Source: Lachnospira rogosae
GTDB taxonomy: Bacteria > Bacillota > Clostridia > Lachnospirales > Lachnospiraceae
DNA: 64,000 nucleotides
NCBI RefSeq assembly: GCF_040096455.1
Contig: NZ_JBBMER010000004.1
Coordinates: 124,001-188,000 of the forward strand
Reading direction: 5' to 3'
Shown here: in pieces, positions 25,359 through 33,663 of the stretch
Numbering within the stretch: position 1 is the first letter of the stretch
Layout: each line of letters begins with the position of its first letter
Notes under the pieces: generated by a model
What the model saw: the letters and a program-made list of their open reading frames with translations, nothing else
The model's database searches: none
Told to the model about the DNA's origin: nothing
Program-made: the position numbers and the translations under genes

Positions 25359-26459
25359 ATGAGTACAGGATTAAGAATTACACAGGTAGTGTTACTGCTT
25401 ATAGGTGTTATGACACTGTATGGATGTGGAAGTGCTGATAATACAGATAATAATAATAATAATATGGCAGAGCAGAATTTAAGCAGTACAAATAACATCA
25501 GTAATCAGGAAGACAATATAAGAAAGAATGAATATAGTGGAGATAATATGCAGTCAGATAAAGATAGTAATAATAAATATACAAAGAATACAAGAGTAAT
25601 AGATGTTATTAATGATGAAGCATTTGGTAATTATGGAAGATTAATATTTCCTGTTGATATAAGAATAAGCAATGATTTGACATTGGAAAATATAAGTTCA
25701 ATACTTCCCTGGTATAGTGAGATTAATACAGACAAAACTGTAGAGATTGTTAATTATTTAAGAAATGAAGCTGAGAGCGGCAGACAGATATTTTATGATA
25801 TATATAGTGATAGTGAGAAAGCCGATGATCCAGAGAAACAAAATACAGGAATATTTTTCTTTAAAGGTAATGATAATGCCAAAAGTGCTGTAGTCAATGC
25901 TGGTGGTGGTTTTGTATATGTTGCAGGAATACACGATAGTTTTCCGCACGCATTGGAATTATCTAAAAAGGGTTATAATGCATTTGCATTAATATACAGA
26001 CCAGGAGCACAGACAGCGTGTGAAGATCTTGCAAGAGCAATAGCATTTCTGTACGAGCACTCAGCTGAACTTAACATAGATATGACAGATTATTCACTCT
26101 GGGGTGGTTCAGCAGGAGCAAGAATGGCGGCGTGGCTTGGTTCATATGGAACATCAACTTTTGGTGAAAAGACATATCCAAATCCAGCATCAGTTATTAT
26201 GCAGTATACAGGACTTTCACAGGTGCAGGGAAATGAACCTCCTACATATGCGTGTGTTGGTACAAGTGATGGAATAGCTTCGTATAGAAGTATGGAAAGA
26301 TACATTAATCAGATAAAACGTAACGGAACTAATGCAGAGATTGAAGTGTTTAATGGTTTGTCACACGGTTTTGGTTTAGGACAGGGAACGGTGGCAGAAG
26401 GCTGGATTAATAATGCAGTAAGTTTCTGGGAAAGTAATATGAAAGGAATAATAAAATGA
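25359..26459 (+). CDS. Alpha/beta-hydrolase lipoprotein (esterase-like)
   Basis: A 366-aa exported lipoprotein. The signal peptide ends in TLYGCGSA, followed by an Asn/Asp-rich linker of about 60 residues, then an alpha/beta-hydrolase fold. The nucleophile elbow is WGGSAGARMA (Ser), a likely catalytic His is in NGLSHGFGLGQ, and GGGFVYVAGIHDS resembles the oxyanion GG motif of BD-FAE/acetyl-esterase relatives. The substrate is probably an ester on the outside of the cell. It overlaps the next gene by 4 nt (ATGA), implying joint translation with a haem-type membrane protein. Confidence 0.8.
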   Translation: MSTGLRITQVVLLLIGVMTLYGCGSADNTDNNNNNMAEQNLSSTNNISNQEDNIRKNEYSGDNMQSDKDSNNKYTKNTRVIDVINDEAFGNYGRLIFPVDIRISNDLTLENISSILPWYSEINTDKTVEIVNYLRNEAESGRQIFYDIYSDSEKADDPEKQNTGIFFFKGNDNAKSAVVNAGGGFVYVAGIHDSFPHALELSKKGYNAFALIYRPGAQTACEDLARAIAFLYEHSAELNIDMTDYSLWGGSAGARMAAWLGSYGTSTFGEKTYPNPASVIMQYTGLSQVQGNEPPTYACVGTSDGIASYRSMERYINQIKRNGTNAEIEVFNGLSHGFGLGQGTVAEGWINNAVSFWESNMKGIIK

Positions 26460-27130
26460 ACAGAAAACTAATGGCAAAAATATTAATAGACATATGTCTT
26501 ACAGTAAGCCTGTTATTGCTTATGCCGTATAGTCTTATAGGAGAGACAGCTCATGAGTGGATTGGAATGGCAATGCTTGTGCTGTTTATAGTTCACCATA
26601 TATTAAACAGAAAATGGATAGGTGCATTGGCAAAAGGCAGATATACTATTTTCAGAATATATCAGACATTACTTGTGATAGCTATGCTGATACTAATGCT
26701 GGGGTCAATGATAAGCGGAATACTTCTGTCTAATCATATATTTAAAGCTGTAACAATTGCTGGTACTACGATAGCAGCAAGACAGGTGCATATGTTCTGC
26801 GCATATTGGGGATTTGTCGTAATGTCACTTCATCTTGGACTGCATTGGAATATGGTTGTTGGTATGGTGTCTGGATTGTTCAAGGACAGATATGTATATA
26901 GAAGATGGCTTTCAAGAATAATAGTACTGATAGCTGGCATTTATGGAATATATGCTTTTAATAAGCGACAGATAGGTGCATATCTTTTGATGAAAGTACA
27001 TTTTGTATTTTATGATTATACAGAAAATGTAATGTTTTTTATATTAGATTATGTTGCTGTTATGGCATTAATAGCAATGATTAGCTATTACTTCAGCAAA
27101 CTGATAAAAAAGACAAATTACAGAAAATAA
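26456..27130 (+). CDS. DUF4405-like membrane protein, cytochrome b-like
   Basis: A 224-aa protein with about five membrane helices. Histidines in pairs inside helices (HEWIGMAMLVLFIVHHIL near residue 33, QVHMFCAYWGFVVMSLHLGLHW near residue 110) resemble the bis-His haem sites of small cytochrome b-like and DUF4405 proteins. It could carry electrons across the membrane for the flavoproteins encoded nearby. It is coupled to the upstream hydrolase by an ATGA overlap. Haem binding is inference from His placement. Confidence 0.65.
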   Translation: MNRKLMAKILIDICLTVSLLLLMPYSLIGETAHEWIGMAMLVLFIVHHILNRKWIGALAKGRYTIFRIYQTLLVIAMLILMLGSMISGILLSNHIFKAVTIAGTTIAARQVHMFCAYWGFVVMSLHLGLHWNMVVGMVSGLFKDRYVYRRWLSRIIVLIAGIYGIYAFNKRQIGAYLLMKVHFVFYDYTENVMFFILDYVAVMALIAMISYYFSKLIKKTNYRK

Positions 27131-27187
27131 TATAAAAAGCTGGTAAAAAAATAATATTAAATAGTGTGGTAGAAAAGGAGAATTAAA

Positions 27188-27637
27188 ATGAAAATTTTAT
27201 TTATTAACGGAAGTCCTAACAAGGAAGGTAATACAAAGAAGCTTGCAGATGCATTATTATCAGGAAAAGAGTATGAAACAATAAATCTTACAGATTTAAA
27301 GATATACAGCTATGGCCAGAATTATGAAGACGATGAACTTGGTGTTGTAATTGATAAGATGAAGAAAGCAGATACAATTGTCATTGGTTCACCACTTTAC
27401 TGGCATAATATATGTGGTTCAGTAAGAAATGTGCTTGATAGATTTTATGGTCTTGTAAGTGAAAGTGAATTACAGGGAAGAGATATGTATTTTCTATTTC
27501 AGGGAGCAGCACCGGAAAAATGGATGCTGGAAGCTGGTGAGTATACTATGAAGCAATTTGCAGGACTTTATGGAATGAATTATAAAGGAATGGCAACTGA
27601 TAGGACAGAAGCTATAAAGTTTGGAAAAAATATCTAA
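27188..27637 (+). CDS. NAD(P)H-dependent FMN reductase/flavodoxin-fold protein
   Basis: A 149-aa flavodoxin-fold protein. The N-terminal phosphate-binding loop INGSPNKEGNTKKLA and the mid-protein IVIGSPLYWHNICGSVRNVLDRF are typical of the NAD(P)H-dependent oxidoreductase group. It is on the short side for the family (about 150-200 aa), but both FMN-contact motifs are intact. SD AAAGGAGAATTAAA. Part of a co-directional redox cluster; the redox partner is unknown. Confidence 0.85.
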   Translation: MKILFINGSPNKEGNTKKLADALLSGKEYETINLTDLKIYSYGQNYEDDELGVVIDKMKKADTIVIGSPLYWHNICGSVRNVLDRFYGLVSESELQGRDMYFLFQGAAPEKWMLEAGEYTMKQFAGLYGMNYKGMATDRTEAIKFGKNI

Positions 27638-27708
27638 CAGTGCTTGTACATAACGGCATTGAGGCAAGAGTGCCAGTGAGACTTAATGTGTAATACAGGA
27701 GAAAATGT

Positions 27709-28656
27709 ATGAATAGAAAAATGCTATATATGATTGTTTCAATTACACTTATGATAAGTCTGTCAGCCTGTGGCAGTGTTAATAATAAATCAGTGTCAGT
27801 TTGGCAGACAACTGGAATAAATAATTCGGTGAATTCAGGCACTAATGAGGATAATACAACTAATACTGGTTCTGATGTAATATCAGATGAAGATAATTCT
27901 ATTAATAAAGCTGATAATTATAATGTAGAAAATGGAACAAAAGAATATAGAGGTTTTGTTCTTGATAATGTATTACATTCAGCAACAGAAGGTGATATTC
28001 ATTATAATGTATACATACCAGATGATTATGATGGAAGTGAAAGTTATGCGCTGTTTATGACACTTCCGGGTTATCAAGGTCTGTATTTCCAAGGTGTTGG
28101 AGAAAATGTAAGGACAGAAGAATTTGGATTTGCTGCAAGAGATTATATTCCTAAGATGATTATAGTTGCACCGCAGCTTAATGACTGTGGTGACACTTCG
28201 GCAAGACAGACAATAGCGCTTACAGAATATTTTCTTGATGCTTATAATATTGATAAGTCGAGAGTATATGCTGAAGGGTACTCTGGAGGCGGAGAGACTA
28301 TGTCACGGGTTATGGGTATGCAGCCGGAGCTATATACAGCCTATCTTCAATGCAGTTCACAGTGGGACGGAGCGTATGATAAGGTTGTTAATAGCAGGAC
28401 ACCAGTATATTTTGTTATAGGTGAGAAAGATGAATATTATGGTTCAGAACCATCACGTAAGGCTTACAATGAACTTCACAGCTTATATAGGCAGCAGGGT
28501 TTAAGTGATAGTGATATAGATAAACTGTTAGTGCTGGATATTAAACCGACATCGTATTTTACAAGTAAAGGAATTACTAATCAGCACGGATATGGCGGTT
28601 CATTATTTGTAAGGGACGAGAGTATTATGAACTGGTTATTTGCAAAGGTTAGATAA
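27709..28656 (+). CDS. Second alpha/beta-hydrolase lipoprotein
   Basis: A 315-aa exported lipoprotein with lipobox SLSACGSV and an Asn/Thr/Ser-rich linker to about residue 75. A hydrolase domain follows with the nucleophile motif AEGYSGGGETMS and a C-terminal KGITNQHGYGGS holding the probable catalytic His. LFMTLPGYQGLYFQG resembles peptidase/esterase members related to prolyl-oligopeptidase-like secreted esterases. It differs strongly from the first hydrolase at 25359, so it is not a recent duplicate. Confidence 0.75.
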   Translation: MNRKMLYMIVSITLMISLSACGSVNNKSVSVWQTTGINNSVNSGTNEDNTTNTGSDVISDEDNSINKADNYNVENGTKEYRGFVLDNVLHSATEGDIHYNVYIPDDYDGSESYALFMTLPGYQGLYFQGVGENVRTEEFGFAARDYIPKMIIVAPQLNDCGDTSARQTIALTEYFLDAYNIDKSRVYAEGYSGGGETMSRVMGMQPELYTAYLQCSSQWDGAYDKVVNSRTPVYFVIGEKDEYYGSEPSRKAYNELHSLYRQQGLSDSDIDKLLVLDIKPTSYFTSKGITNQHGYGGSLFVRDESIMNWLFAKVR

Positions 28657-28967
28657 ATAATGGTTAAGTTTAAAAGGTTTTAAATACAATTTTGAAAATA
28701 GTTTTAAAAATAGCCTTAAAAATAGTTATAACCTAATGGTTATAACTGCAAAACTAATAGAGACTTCTTATATAAGAGATATGTATTATAATAAAGATGT
28801 AAAGAGAGCAGATGACTGCATAATAAAAAGGTACTGATTATGTCAGTACGATGTCAGTATGTATATGTTTTATGGTTATGTAGTCATCTGCACAATAGTC
28901 ATTACAGGGAGTTGTAAATATATATAACAATTCTAAAATATAGTTTGTTAAATAGGAGGATAAGGTA
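28657..28967. other. Gene-free stretch with nested inverted repeats before the aldo/keto reductase
   Basis: No ORF. It holds a perfect 10+10 dyad AGTTATAACC-TAAT-GGTTATAACT (28724-28747), a TATAAT at 28787-28792, and a long inverted repeat GCAGATGACT (28808-28817) with AGTCATCTGC (28882-28891) enclosing GTACTG...CAGTAC (28831-28849). The latter would form a branched leader RNA. Confidence 0.6.
28724..28747. promoter_or_regulatory. Perfect 10-bp dyad, candidate operator
   Basis: AGTTATAACC and GGTTATAACT separated by TAAT. It lies 40 bp upstream of a TATAAT, a position suited to a dimeric regulator of the redox genes. Confidence 0.5.
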
Positions 28968-29855
28968 ATGGAATATGTAACATTAAGCAATGGAGTAAAA
29001 ATGCCAATATTAGGTTATGGCGTATATCAGGTAACTAAGGATGAATGTGAAAGATGTGTTCTTGATGCTCTTAAAGTTGGATACAGAGCAATTGATACAG
29101 CACAGAGTTATTTCAACGAGGAAGAGGTTGGTAATGCAATTGAAAAATCAGGAGTACCAAGAGAAGAAATTTTCCTCACAACAAAGGTATGGATTGAGCA
29201 TTATGGATATGAAGAAGCTAAGAAGTCAGTTCTTGAGTCTATGAAAAAGTTAAAGACAAATTATCTTGATTTAGTACTTCTTCACCAGCCATTTTCAGAT
29301 GCCTATGGTGCATACCGTGCCCTTGAAGATTTATATGATGAAGGCAAGATAAGAGCAATAGGTATATCTAACTTCTATGTTGACAGAATGGTTGATTTTG
29401 CATCATTTAACAGAATTAAGCCAATGATTAATCAGGTAGAAACACATATTTTTAACCAGCAGAAGGAATTGAAAGAATGGGCTGATAAATATGGAATTCA
29501 GTTAGAGGCTTGGGCACCATTTGGAGAAGGAAGAGGAGGTACTTTCGATAATCCAGTCATTGATGAGATTGCTAAGAAATATGGAAAAACTCCAGCACAG
29601 GTTATGCTTCGCTGGCATATTCAAAGAGGTATTGTGGTTATTCCAAAATCAACTCATATTGAAAGAATGGAAGAGAATTTCAATGTATTTGACTTCACAC
29701 TTTCTGATGAAGATATGAATACTATTGCAGGACTTGATAAGGCAGAAAGTTCATTCTTCTCACATCAGGATCCTAAGATGGTTGAGTGGTTTGTAAATAT
29801 TGTCGAAGAAAGAAAAAATAATAACGACAGTTCAAAGGAAAAGAAGAACTGGTAA
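28968..29855 (+). CDS. Aldo/keto reductase
   Basis: A 295-aa (beta/alpha)8 NADPH-dependent oxidoreductase reducing aldehydes or ketones. Motifs are GYGVYQV, the catalytic Asp/Tyr segment AIDTAQSYFNEEEVG, the Lys in TTKVW, the His in LVLLHQPF, and the NADPH-binding VVIPKSTHIERMEEN. It closely resembles the 2,5-diketo-D-gluconate reductase/YtbE-type subfamily. The last 15 residues are charged and non-conserved. SD TAGGAGGATAAGGTA. A dyad and a foldable leader lie upstream. Confidence 0.9.
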   Translation: MEYVTLSNGVKMPILGYGVYQVTKDECERCVLDALKVGYRAIDTAQSYFNEEEVGNAIEKSGVPREEIFLTTKVWIEHYGYEEAKKSVLESMKKLKTNYLDLVLLHQPFSDAYGAYRALEDLYDEGKIRAIGISNFYVDRMVDFASFNRIKPMINQVETHIFNQQKELKEWADKYGIQLEAWAPFGEGRGGTFDNPVIDEIAKKYGKTPAQVMLRWHIQRGIVVIPKSTHIERMEENFNVFDFTLSDEDMNTIAGLDKAESSFFSHQDPKMVEWFVNIVEERKNNNDSSKEKKNW

Positions 29856-29922
29856 ATTATACAATAATCAGAGCAGTATTAATAATGTTATTAAAGAATA
29901 AATAAAGAAGGGAAAGGTATAT

Positions 29923-30621
29923 ATGAAATTAAGAAAAATAATATGTATTATGGCAGCTTGTGTGTTATCACTTGGTATGCTTGCAGGTTGTGGAAGTACA
30001 TCATCCAATAGTACCAGCAATACAACAAGCAAAACAGATAGTACAGTTAAGGCAACACAAAGTTCTACTACTTCAGGGAGCAGTATATCGGCAGATACTA
30101 AAGTAGCTTATACCACAACAGAGGCATCAGGCAGCAAAACTCTTGTAGTATTTTATTCAGCAACAGGAAGTACAAGAAATGTAGCGCAGGAAATAGCTAA
30201 GGAAATAGGTGCGGATACATTTGAAATAACACCAGTTCAGGCATACACTAATGACGACCTTAACTGGCAGAATAATAACAGCAGAGTTTCTAAGGAACAT
30301 AATAATGAGAGCCTCAGGGATGTAGCACTTACTAAGATTACACCAGATAACTGGGCTTCTTATGATACAGTATTAATAGGTTACCCAATCTGGTGGTATA
30401 TTGCTGCATGGCCTGTTAATAACTTTGTAAAGGGCAATGACTTTACAGGCAAGACAGTTATTCCATTCTGTACATCTGCATCATCAGGAATAGGTGATAG
30501 TGGTAATTTGTTACAGAAAATGGCTGGTACAGGTAACTGGAAAGCTGGACAGAGATTTAGTTCCGGAGCATCAGAATCAGAGATTTCTAAATGGGTTAAG
30601 TCACTTAATCTTAGCAAATAA
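29923..30621 (+). CDS. Flavodoxin-domain lipoprotein
   Basis: A 232-aa protein with a lipoprotein signal (SLGMLAGCGST), a Ser/Thr-rich linker to about residue 65, then a flavodoxin domain: LVVFYSATGSTRNVAQEI binds FMN phosphate, and TVLIGYPIWWYIAAWPVNNF contacts the ring. Flavodoxins are normally cytoplasmic; a surface-anchored form implies extracellular electron transfer or quinone/iron reduction. It lies between an aldo/keto reductase and an iron-sulfur flavoprotein. Confidence 0.85.
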   Translation: MKLRKIICIMAACVLSLGMLAGCGSTSSNSTSNTTSKTDSTVKATQSSTTSGSSISADTKVAYTTTEASGSKTLVVFYSATGSTRNVAQEIAKEIGADTFEITPVQAYTNDDLNWQNNNSRVSKEHNNESLRDVALTKITPDNWASYDTVLIGYPIWWYIAAWPVNNFVKGNDFTGKTVIPFCTSASSGIGDSGNLLQKMAGTGNWKAGQRFSSGASESEISKWVKSLNLSK

Positions 30622-30644
30622 ATAATCTGGAAAAGAGGATTAAG

Positions 30645-31277
30645 ATGAAAGTGTTATTGGTTAATGGCAGCCCACATAAAGAGGGCTGTACATATACGGC
30701 ATTATGTGAAGTGTCAAAGGCATTAAATGAAAATGGAGTTGATACAGACATTTTCTGGATAGAAAATAAACCTCTTTCAGGATGTATAGCCTGCAAAAAA
30801 TGTAAAGACAATAACAGATGTGTATTTAATGACTCAGTAAATGAATTCCTTGATATTGCTGGTGATTATGATGGTTTCATATTTGGTTCTCCTGTACATT
30901 GGGGAGGAGCTTGTGGCACAATTACATCATTTATGGATAGAGTGTTCTATGCAGACCTCAATGGTAAAGGCGGACGTTTCAGACTAAAGCCGGCAGCAGC
31001 AGTGATATCAGCAAGAAGAGCTGGTACAACAGCTACCTGGGATCAGATGAATAAATATTTTGGACTTATGCAGATGCCTATTGTGACTTCGCGATACTGG
31101 AATATGGTACACGGAGCAACTCCTGATGAAGTAAAGCAGGATAAAGAAGGTATGCAGGTTATGCAGGTACTTGGCAACAATATGGCGTTCTTTATAAATT
31201 GTAAGAATGTGGCTATGAAGATGGGAATTAATATGCCAGAAGAACCTGAATTTGTGTTTACGAATTTTATAAGATAA
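30645..31277 (+). CDS. Iron-sulfur flavoprotein-like NAD(P)H oxidoreductase
   Basis: A 210-aa protein. The FMN loop is VNGSPHKEGCTYTAL, followed by a compact cysteine motif CIACKKCKDNNRC (CX2CX2CX5C) that fits the [4Fe-4S] site of archaeal/clostridial iron-sulfur flavoproteins. Then comes IFGSPVHWGGACGTITSFMDR. SD AAAGAGGATTAAG; it begins 24 bp after the flavodoxin lipoprotein, probably in the same transcript. Physiological partners are unknown. A strong terminator follows. Confidence 0.85.
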   Translation: MKVLLVNGSPHKEGCTYTALCEVSKALNENGVDTDIFWIENKPLSGCIACKKCKDNNRCVFNDSVNEFLDIAGDYDGFIFGSPVHWGGACGTITSFMDRVFYADLNGKGGRFRLKPAAAVISARRAGTTATWDQMNKYFGLMQMPIVTSRYWNMVHGATPDEVKQDKEGMQVMQVLGNNMAFFINCKNVAMKMGINMPEEPEFVFTNFIR

Positions 31278-31289
31278 TATGTAATGGTT

Positions 31290-31332
31290 AAAAAGCGGAA
31301 TTTAGAGCGGAGCTCTTTGTTCCGCTTTTTTA
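31290..31332 (+). terminator. Rho-independent terminator after the flavoprotein gene
   Basis: AAAAGCGGAA pairs with TTCCGCTTTT around a loop containing GAGCGGAGCTC; the arm ends in TTTTTT. Confidence 0.88.
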
Positions 31333-31880
31333 AGCAGTTATACAGCTAAATTTGTTATAGAAAAAGAACGAATGTATGTAGAAAATGCAAGCCGAGCAAT
31401 GGGAGGAGGATTTATTACAGTTGATAATCTTGAACCTAATCCTAAAAATCCAATTATAGCAGCATTTTTTAGAAATATTGGTTACGCCGACCAGCTTGGC
31501 TCAGGAGTTCGCAATCTGTTTAAATATAGCAAATATTATTCCAGACAAGAACCAAGGTTTGTAGAAGGAGATATTTTTAAAATAATTGTTCCATTGGACG
31601 ATGATTATTCATATGACTATGTAATAAAGAATGAAGAAATAAATAGCAAAAAAGTGCCGATAAAAAAGTATTGGAAAAAGATGTAATTATTAAAAAACAG
31701 CAGAAAAAAATACTTGAGTATATAAAAGAAAACGGTAAAATAACTTCACGTCAGGCGGAAGAATTACTTGAGGTAAAGCAAAGACGTGCAAGGATAGTTC
31801 TTGTAGAAATGGTAAATAATGGATTGTTAGAAAAACAGGGAGCTTATAAGACACCAGTATATGTGATAAATAATAAATAA
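31333..31880 (+). pseudogene. 3' remnant of an AlbA/RecG-like ATP-binding regulator, frameshifted
   Basis: Two overlapping frames encode the two halves of one protein end. 31372-31686 (open back to about 31333 without a start) carries VENASRAMGGGFITVDNLEPNPKNP...NIGYADQLGSGVRNLF, the HATPase_c_4-like part of Schlafen/AlbA_2 RecG-like proteins. 31671-31880 in another frame gives the C-terminal winged helix (KILEYIKENGKITSRQAEELLEV). The frames would join with a one-base change in the A-run near 31661-31668. The N-terminal AlbA domain is absent. A truncated, broken gene is the simplest reading. Confidence 0.7.
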
Positions 31881-31951
31881 TTTATTTGTATTTTGTGTAT
31901 ATAACGTAATAGTTAAATATATGTAATCGGGTTAGAAGATAAAAATATAAA

Positions 31952-31982
31952 CTGTAAGTGCCAATCCTCTTAGCACTTACAG
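31952..31982 (-). terminator. Terminator of eno (reverse strand)
   Basis: CTGTAAGTGC and GCACTTACAG pair perfectly (10 bp). Read on the reverse strand the hairpin follows the eno stop and is followed by TTTATATTTTT. Confidence 0.85.
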
Positions 31983-32005
31983 CTTATTGTTATGTATACA
32001 TTTAA

Positions 32006-33304
32006 TTAATGAACATTAAATGCTTTAATTCCAGGATATACGGCTGAGTCACCGAGTTCTTCTTCAATTCTAAGTAACTGGTTATACTTAGCAACACGTT
32101 CTGAACGAGAAGGTGCACCAGTCTTTATCTGGCAGGTATTAAGAGCTACTGCAAGGTCAGCGATTGTTGTATCGGCTGTTTCACCTGAACGGTGTGAGCT
32201 GATAGCTGTGTAGCCAGCCTTATGAGCCATCTTAATAGCCTCAAGTGTTTCAGATACAGAACCAATCTGGTTAAGCTTTATAAGAATGGCATTACCAGCA
32301 CCAAGGCTTATACCCTTAGAAAGTCTTTCAGTATTAGTTACGAAAAGGTCATCACCAACGAGCTGAACCTTGTCGCCAAGTCTTGTTGTAAGTTTCTGCC
32401 AGCCTTCCCAGTCCTCTTCATCAAGACCATCTTCGATAGAAATGATAGGATATTTTTCGCAGAGAGCTGCCCAATGCTCGATAAGCTGTTCAGCAGTATA
32501 TTCTGTACCAGCCTTAGGAAGCTTGTAGTAACCTTTTCCTTTTTCAGATTTCCATTCAGAAGAAGCTGCATCCATAGCAATCCTGAAATCTTTGCCTGGT
32601 TCATATCCAGCCTTCTTAACGGCTTCAAGAATAGTTTCGATAGCTTCTTCATCAGACTTTAATGCAGGAGCAAAACCCCCTTCATCACCAACAGAAGTTG
32701 CAAGTCCGCGTTCCTTTAATATAGAAGCAAGTGCGTGGAATACTTCTGAGCACCATCTTAAACATTCTTTAAATGAAGGTGCGCCAACAGGCATAATCAT
32801 AAATTCCTGAACATCAAGTCCAGATGATAAAGCGTGACAGCCACCATTAATAATGTTCATCATAGGAACTGGAAGTCTGTTGCCTGAAATTCCACCTAAG
32901 AATTTATAAAGAGGAATATCAAGAGCAATGCCTGCAGCTCTACAGCAGGCGATTGATACAGCAAGTATTGCATTAGCACCAAGCTTAGATTTATCCTTAG
33001 TTCCGTCAGCCTTTATCATAGCAGCATCAACAGCATATATATCAGACGCATCAAGACCTACAAGTGTATCATTGATAATTGTATTAATATTATCAACAGC
33101 CTTTGTAACTCCTTTGCCTAAATATCTTGACTTATCACCATCCCTTAACTCAAGAGCCTCAAATTCACCAGTTGAAGCACCAGATGGAGCAGTACCACGA
33201 CCAACAGTTCCATCAATAAGATAAACTTCTGCTTCTACAGTTGGGTTACCTCTTGAATCAAGAATTTCTCGTCCTATTACTTTTTCGATTTCTAAATATG
33301 ACAT
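32006..33304 (-). CDS. eno: Enolase
   Basis: A 432-aa glycolytic enzyme converting 2-phosphoglycerate to phosphoenolpyruvate. It starts YLEIEKVIGREILDSRGNPTVEAEV; GASTGEFEALELRDGD, SVGDEGGFAP, the Mg ligands in AMDAASSEW, SIEDGLDEEDW and VGDDLFVTN, and the signature LIKLNQIGSVSET with SHRSGET are all present. Full length. SD on its strand is AGAATGGAGGAATT. It is transcribed alone toward its own terminator, with a foldable sequence 60-160 bp upstream of the start. Confidence 0.98.
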   Translation of the reverse strand: MSYLEIEKVIGREILDSRGNPTVEAEVYLIDGTVGRGTAPSGASTGEFEALELRDGDKSRYLGKGVTKAVDNINTIINDTLVGLDASDIYAVDAAMIKADGTKDKSKLGANAILAVSIACCRAAGIALDIPLYKFLGGISGNRLPVPMMNIINGGCHALSSGLDVQEFMIMPVGAPSFKECLRWCSEVFHALASILKERGLATSVGDEGGFAPALKSDEEAIETILEAVKKAGYEPGKDFRIAMDAASSEWKSEKGKGYYKLPKAGTEYTAEQLIEHWAALCEKYPIISIEDGLDEEDWEGWQKLTTRLGDKVQLVGDDLFVTNTERLSKGISLGAGNAILIKLNQIGSVSETLEAIKMAHKAGYTAISSHRSGETADTTIADLAVALNTCQIKTGAPSRSERVAKYNQLLRIEEELGDSAVYPGIKAFNVH

Positions 33305-33362
33305 AATTCCTCCATTCTGATCCAGCCTATATTCAATATAAGACTGAATTACATTAGTTAAG

Positions 33363-33465
33363 TGGACTTCTTTCAGGCATCAGCAGTACCTGAAAATGTG
33401 CTGACAACCATATCTTAATGTAACAGATTAAGATTGCTGTAAACACATAATGAAAGGAGTCCACA
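33363..33465. other. Foldable three-way-junction element, possible RNA switch
   Basis: P1: GTGGACTTCTTTCA (33363-33376) with TGAAAGGAGTCCAC (33452-33465), 14 pairs with one wobble. P2: TCAGCA/TGCTGA (33381-33386, 33400-33405). P3: ATCTTAAT/ATTAAGAT (33413-33420, 33428-33435). A competing hairpin TTTCAGG/CCTGAAA (33372-33378, 33390-33396) shares bases with P1. On the + strand P1 hides the AAAGGAG of a mini-ORF. On the - strand it lies upstream of eno. Which strand is transcribed is not evident. Confidence 0.5.
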
Positions 33466-33492
33466 TGATTTATACACAAGAGTTAGAATAAA
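33466..33492 (+). CDS. Possible eight-codon leader ORF
   Basis: ATG to TAA encoding MIYTQELE, 5 nt after AAAGGAG, which is buried in the P1 helix of the adjacent fold. It may be chance; it is listed because the SD and start are well spaced and because the fold could control it. Confidence 0.2.
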
Positions 33493-33663
33493 CTAACGTA
33501 GATTAGAAGTCAATAACTCAAAGCGATAATATTTATCATATGGGTGTTTAGATACAGAATTTATTCTGAATAGCACTGATTAAATACCAAATAACACATC
33601 TCAATTGAAAGTGTATAGTCATTGTGATACATTTTATTTATGAATAAAGAAATGAGGATTAGT

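Larger units (their letters stand above)
33305..33663. other. Gene-free stretch between eno and the LytTR regulator
   Basis: It contains the eno RBS and leader, a 103-nt three-way-junction-like fold (33363-33465), an eight-codon mini-ORF (33466-33492), and A/T-rich sequence leading to the regulator. No other coding sequence is supported. Confidence 0.6.

Noticed and set aside
28235..28420. A 61-aa forward ORF inside the second hydrolase
   Set aside because: It is an out-of-frame shadow of a gene with intact catalytic motifs.
31671..31880. Separate 69-aa winged-helix protein
   Set aside because: It overlaps and continues the preceding fragment after a one-base frame change, so it is treated as part of one pseudogene.
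32222..32662. Forward ORFs of up to 146 aa across 32222-33224
   Set aside because: They are antisense to enolase, which has every conserved motif; no RBS.
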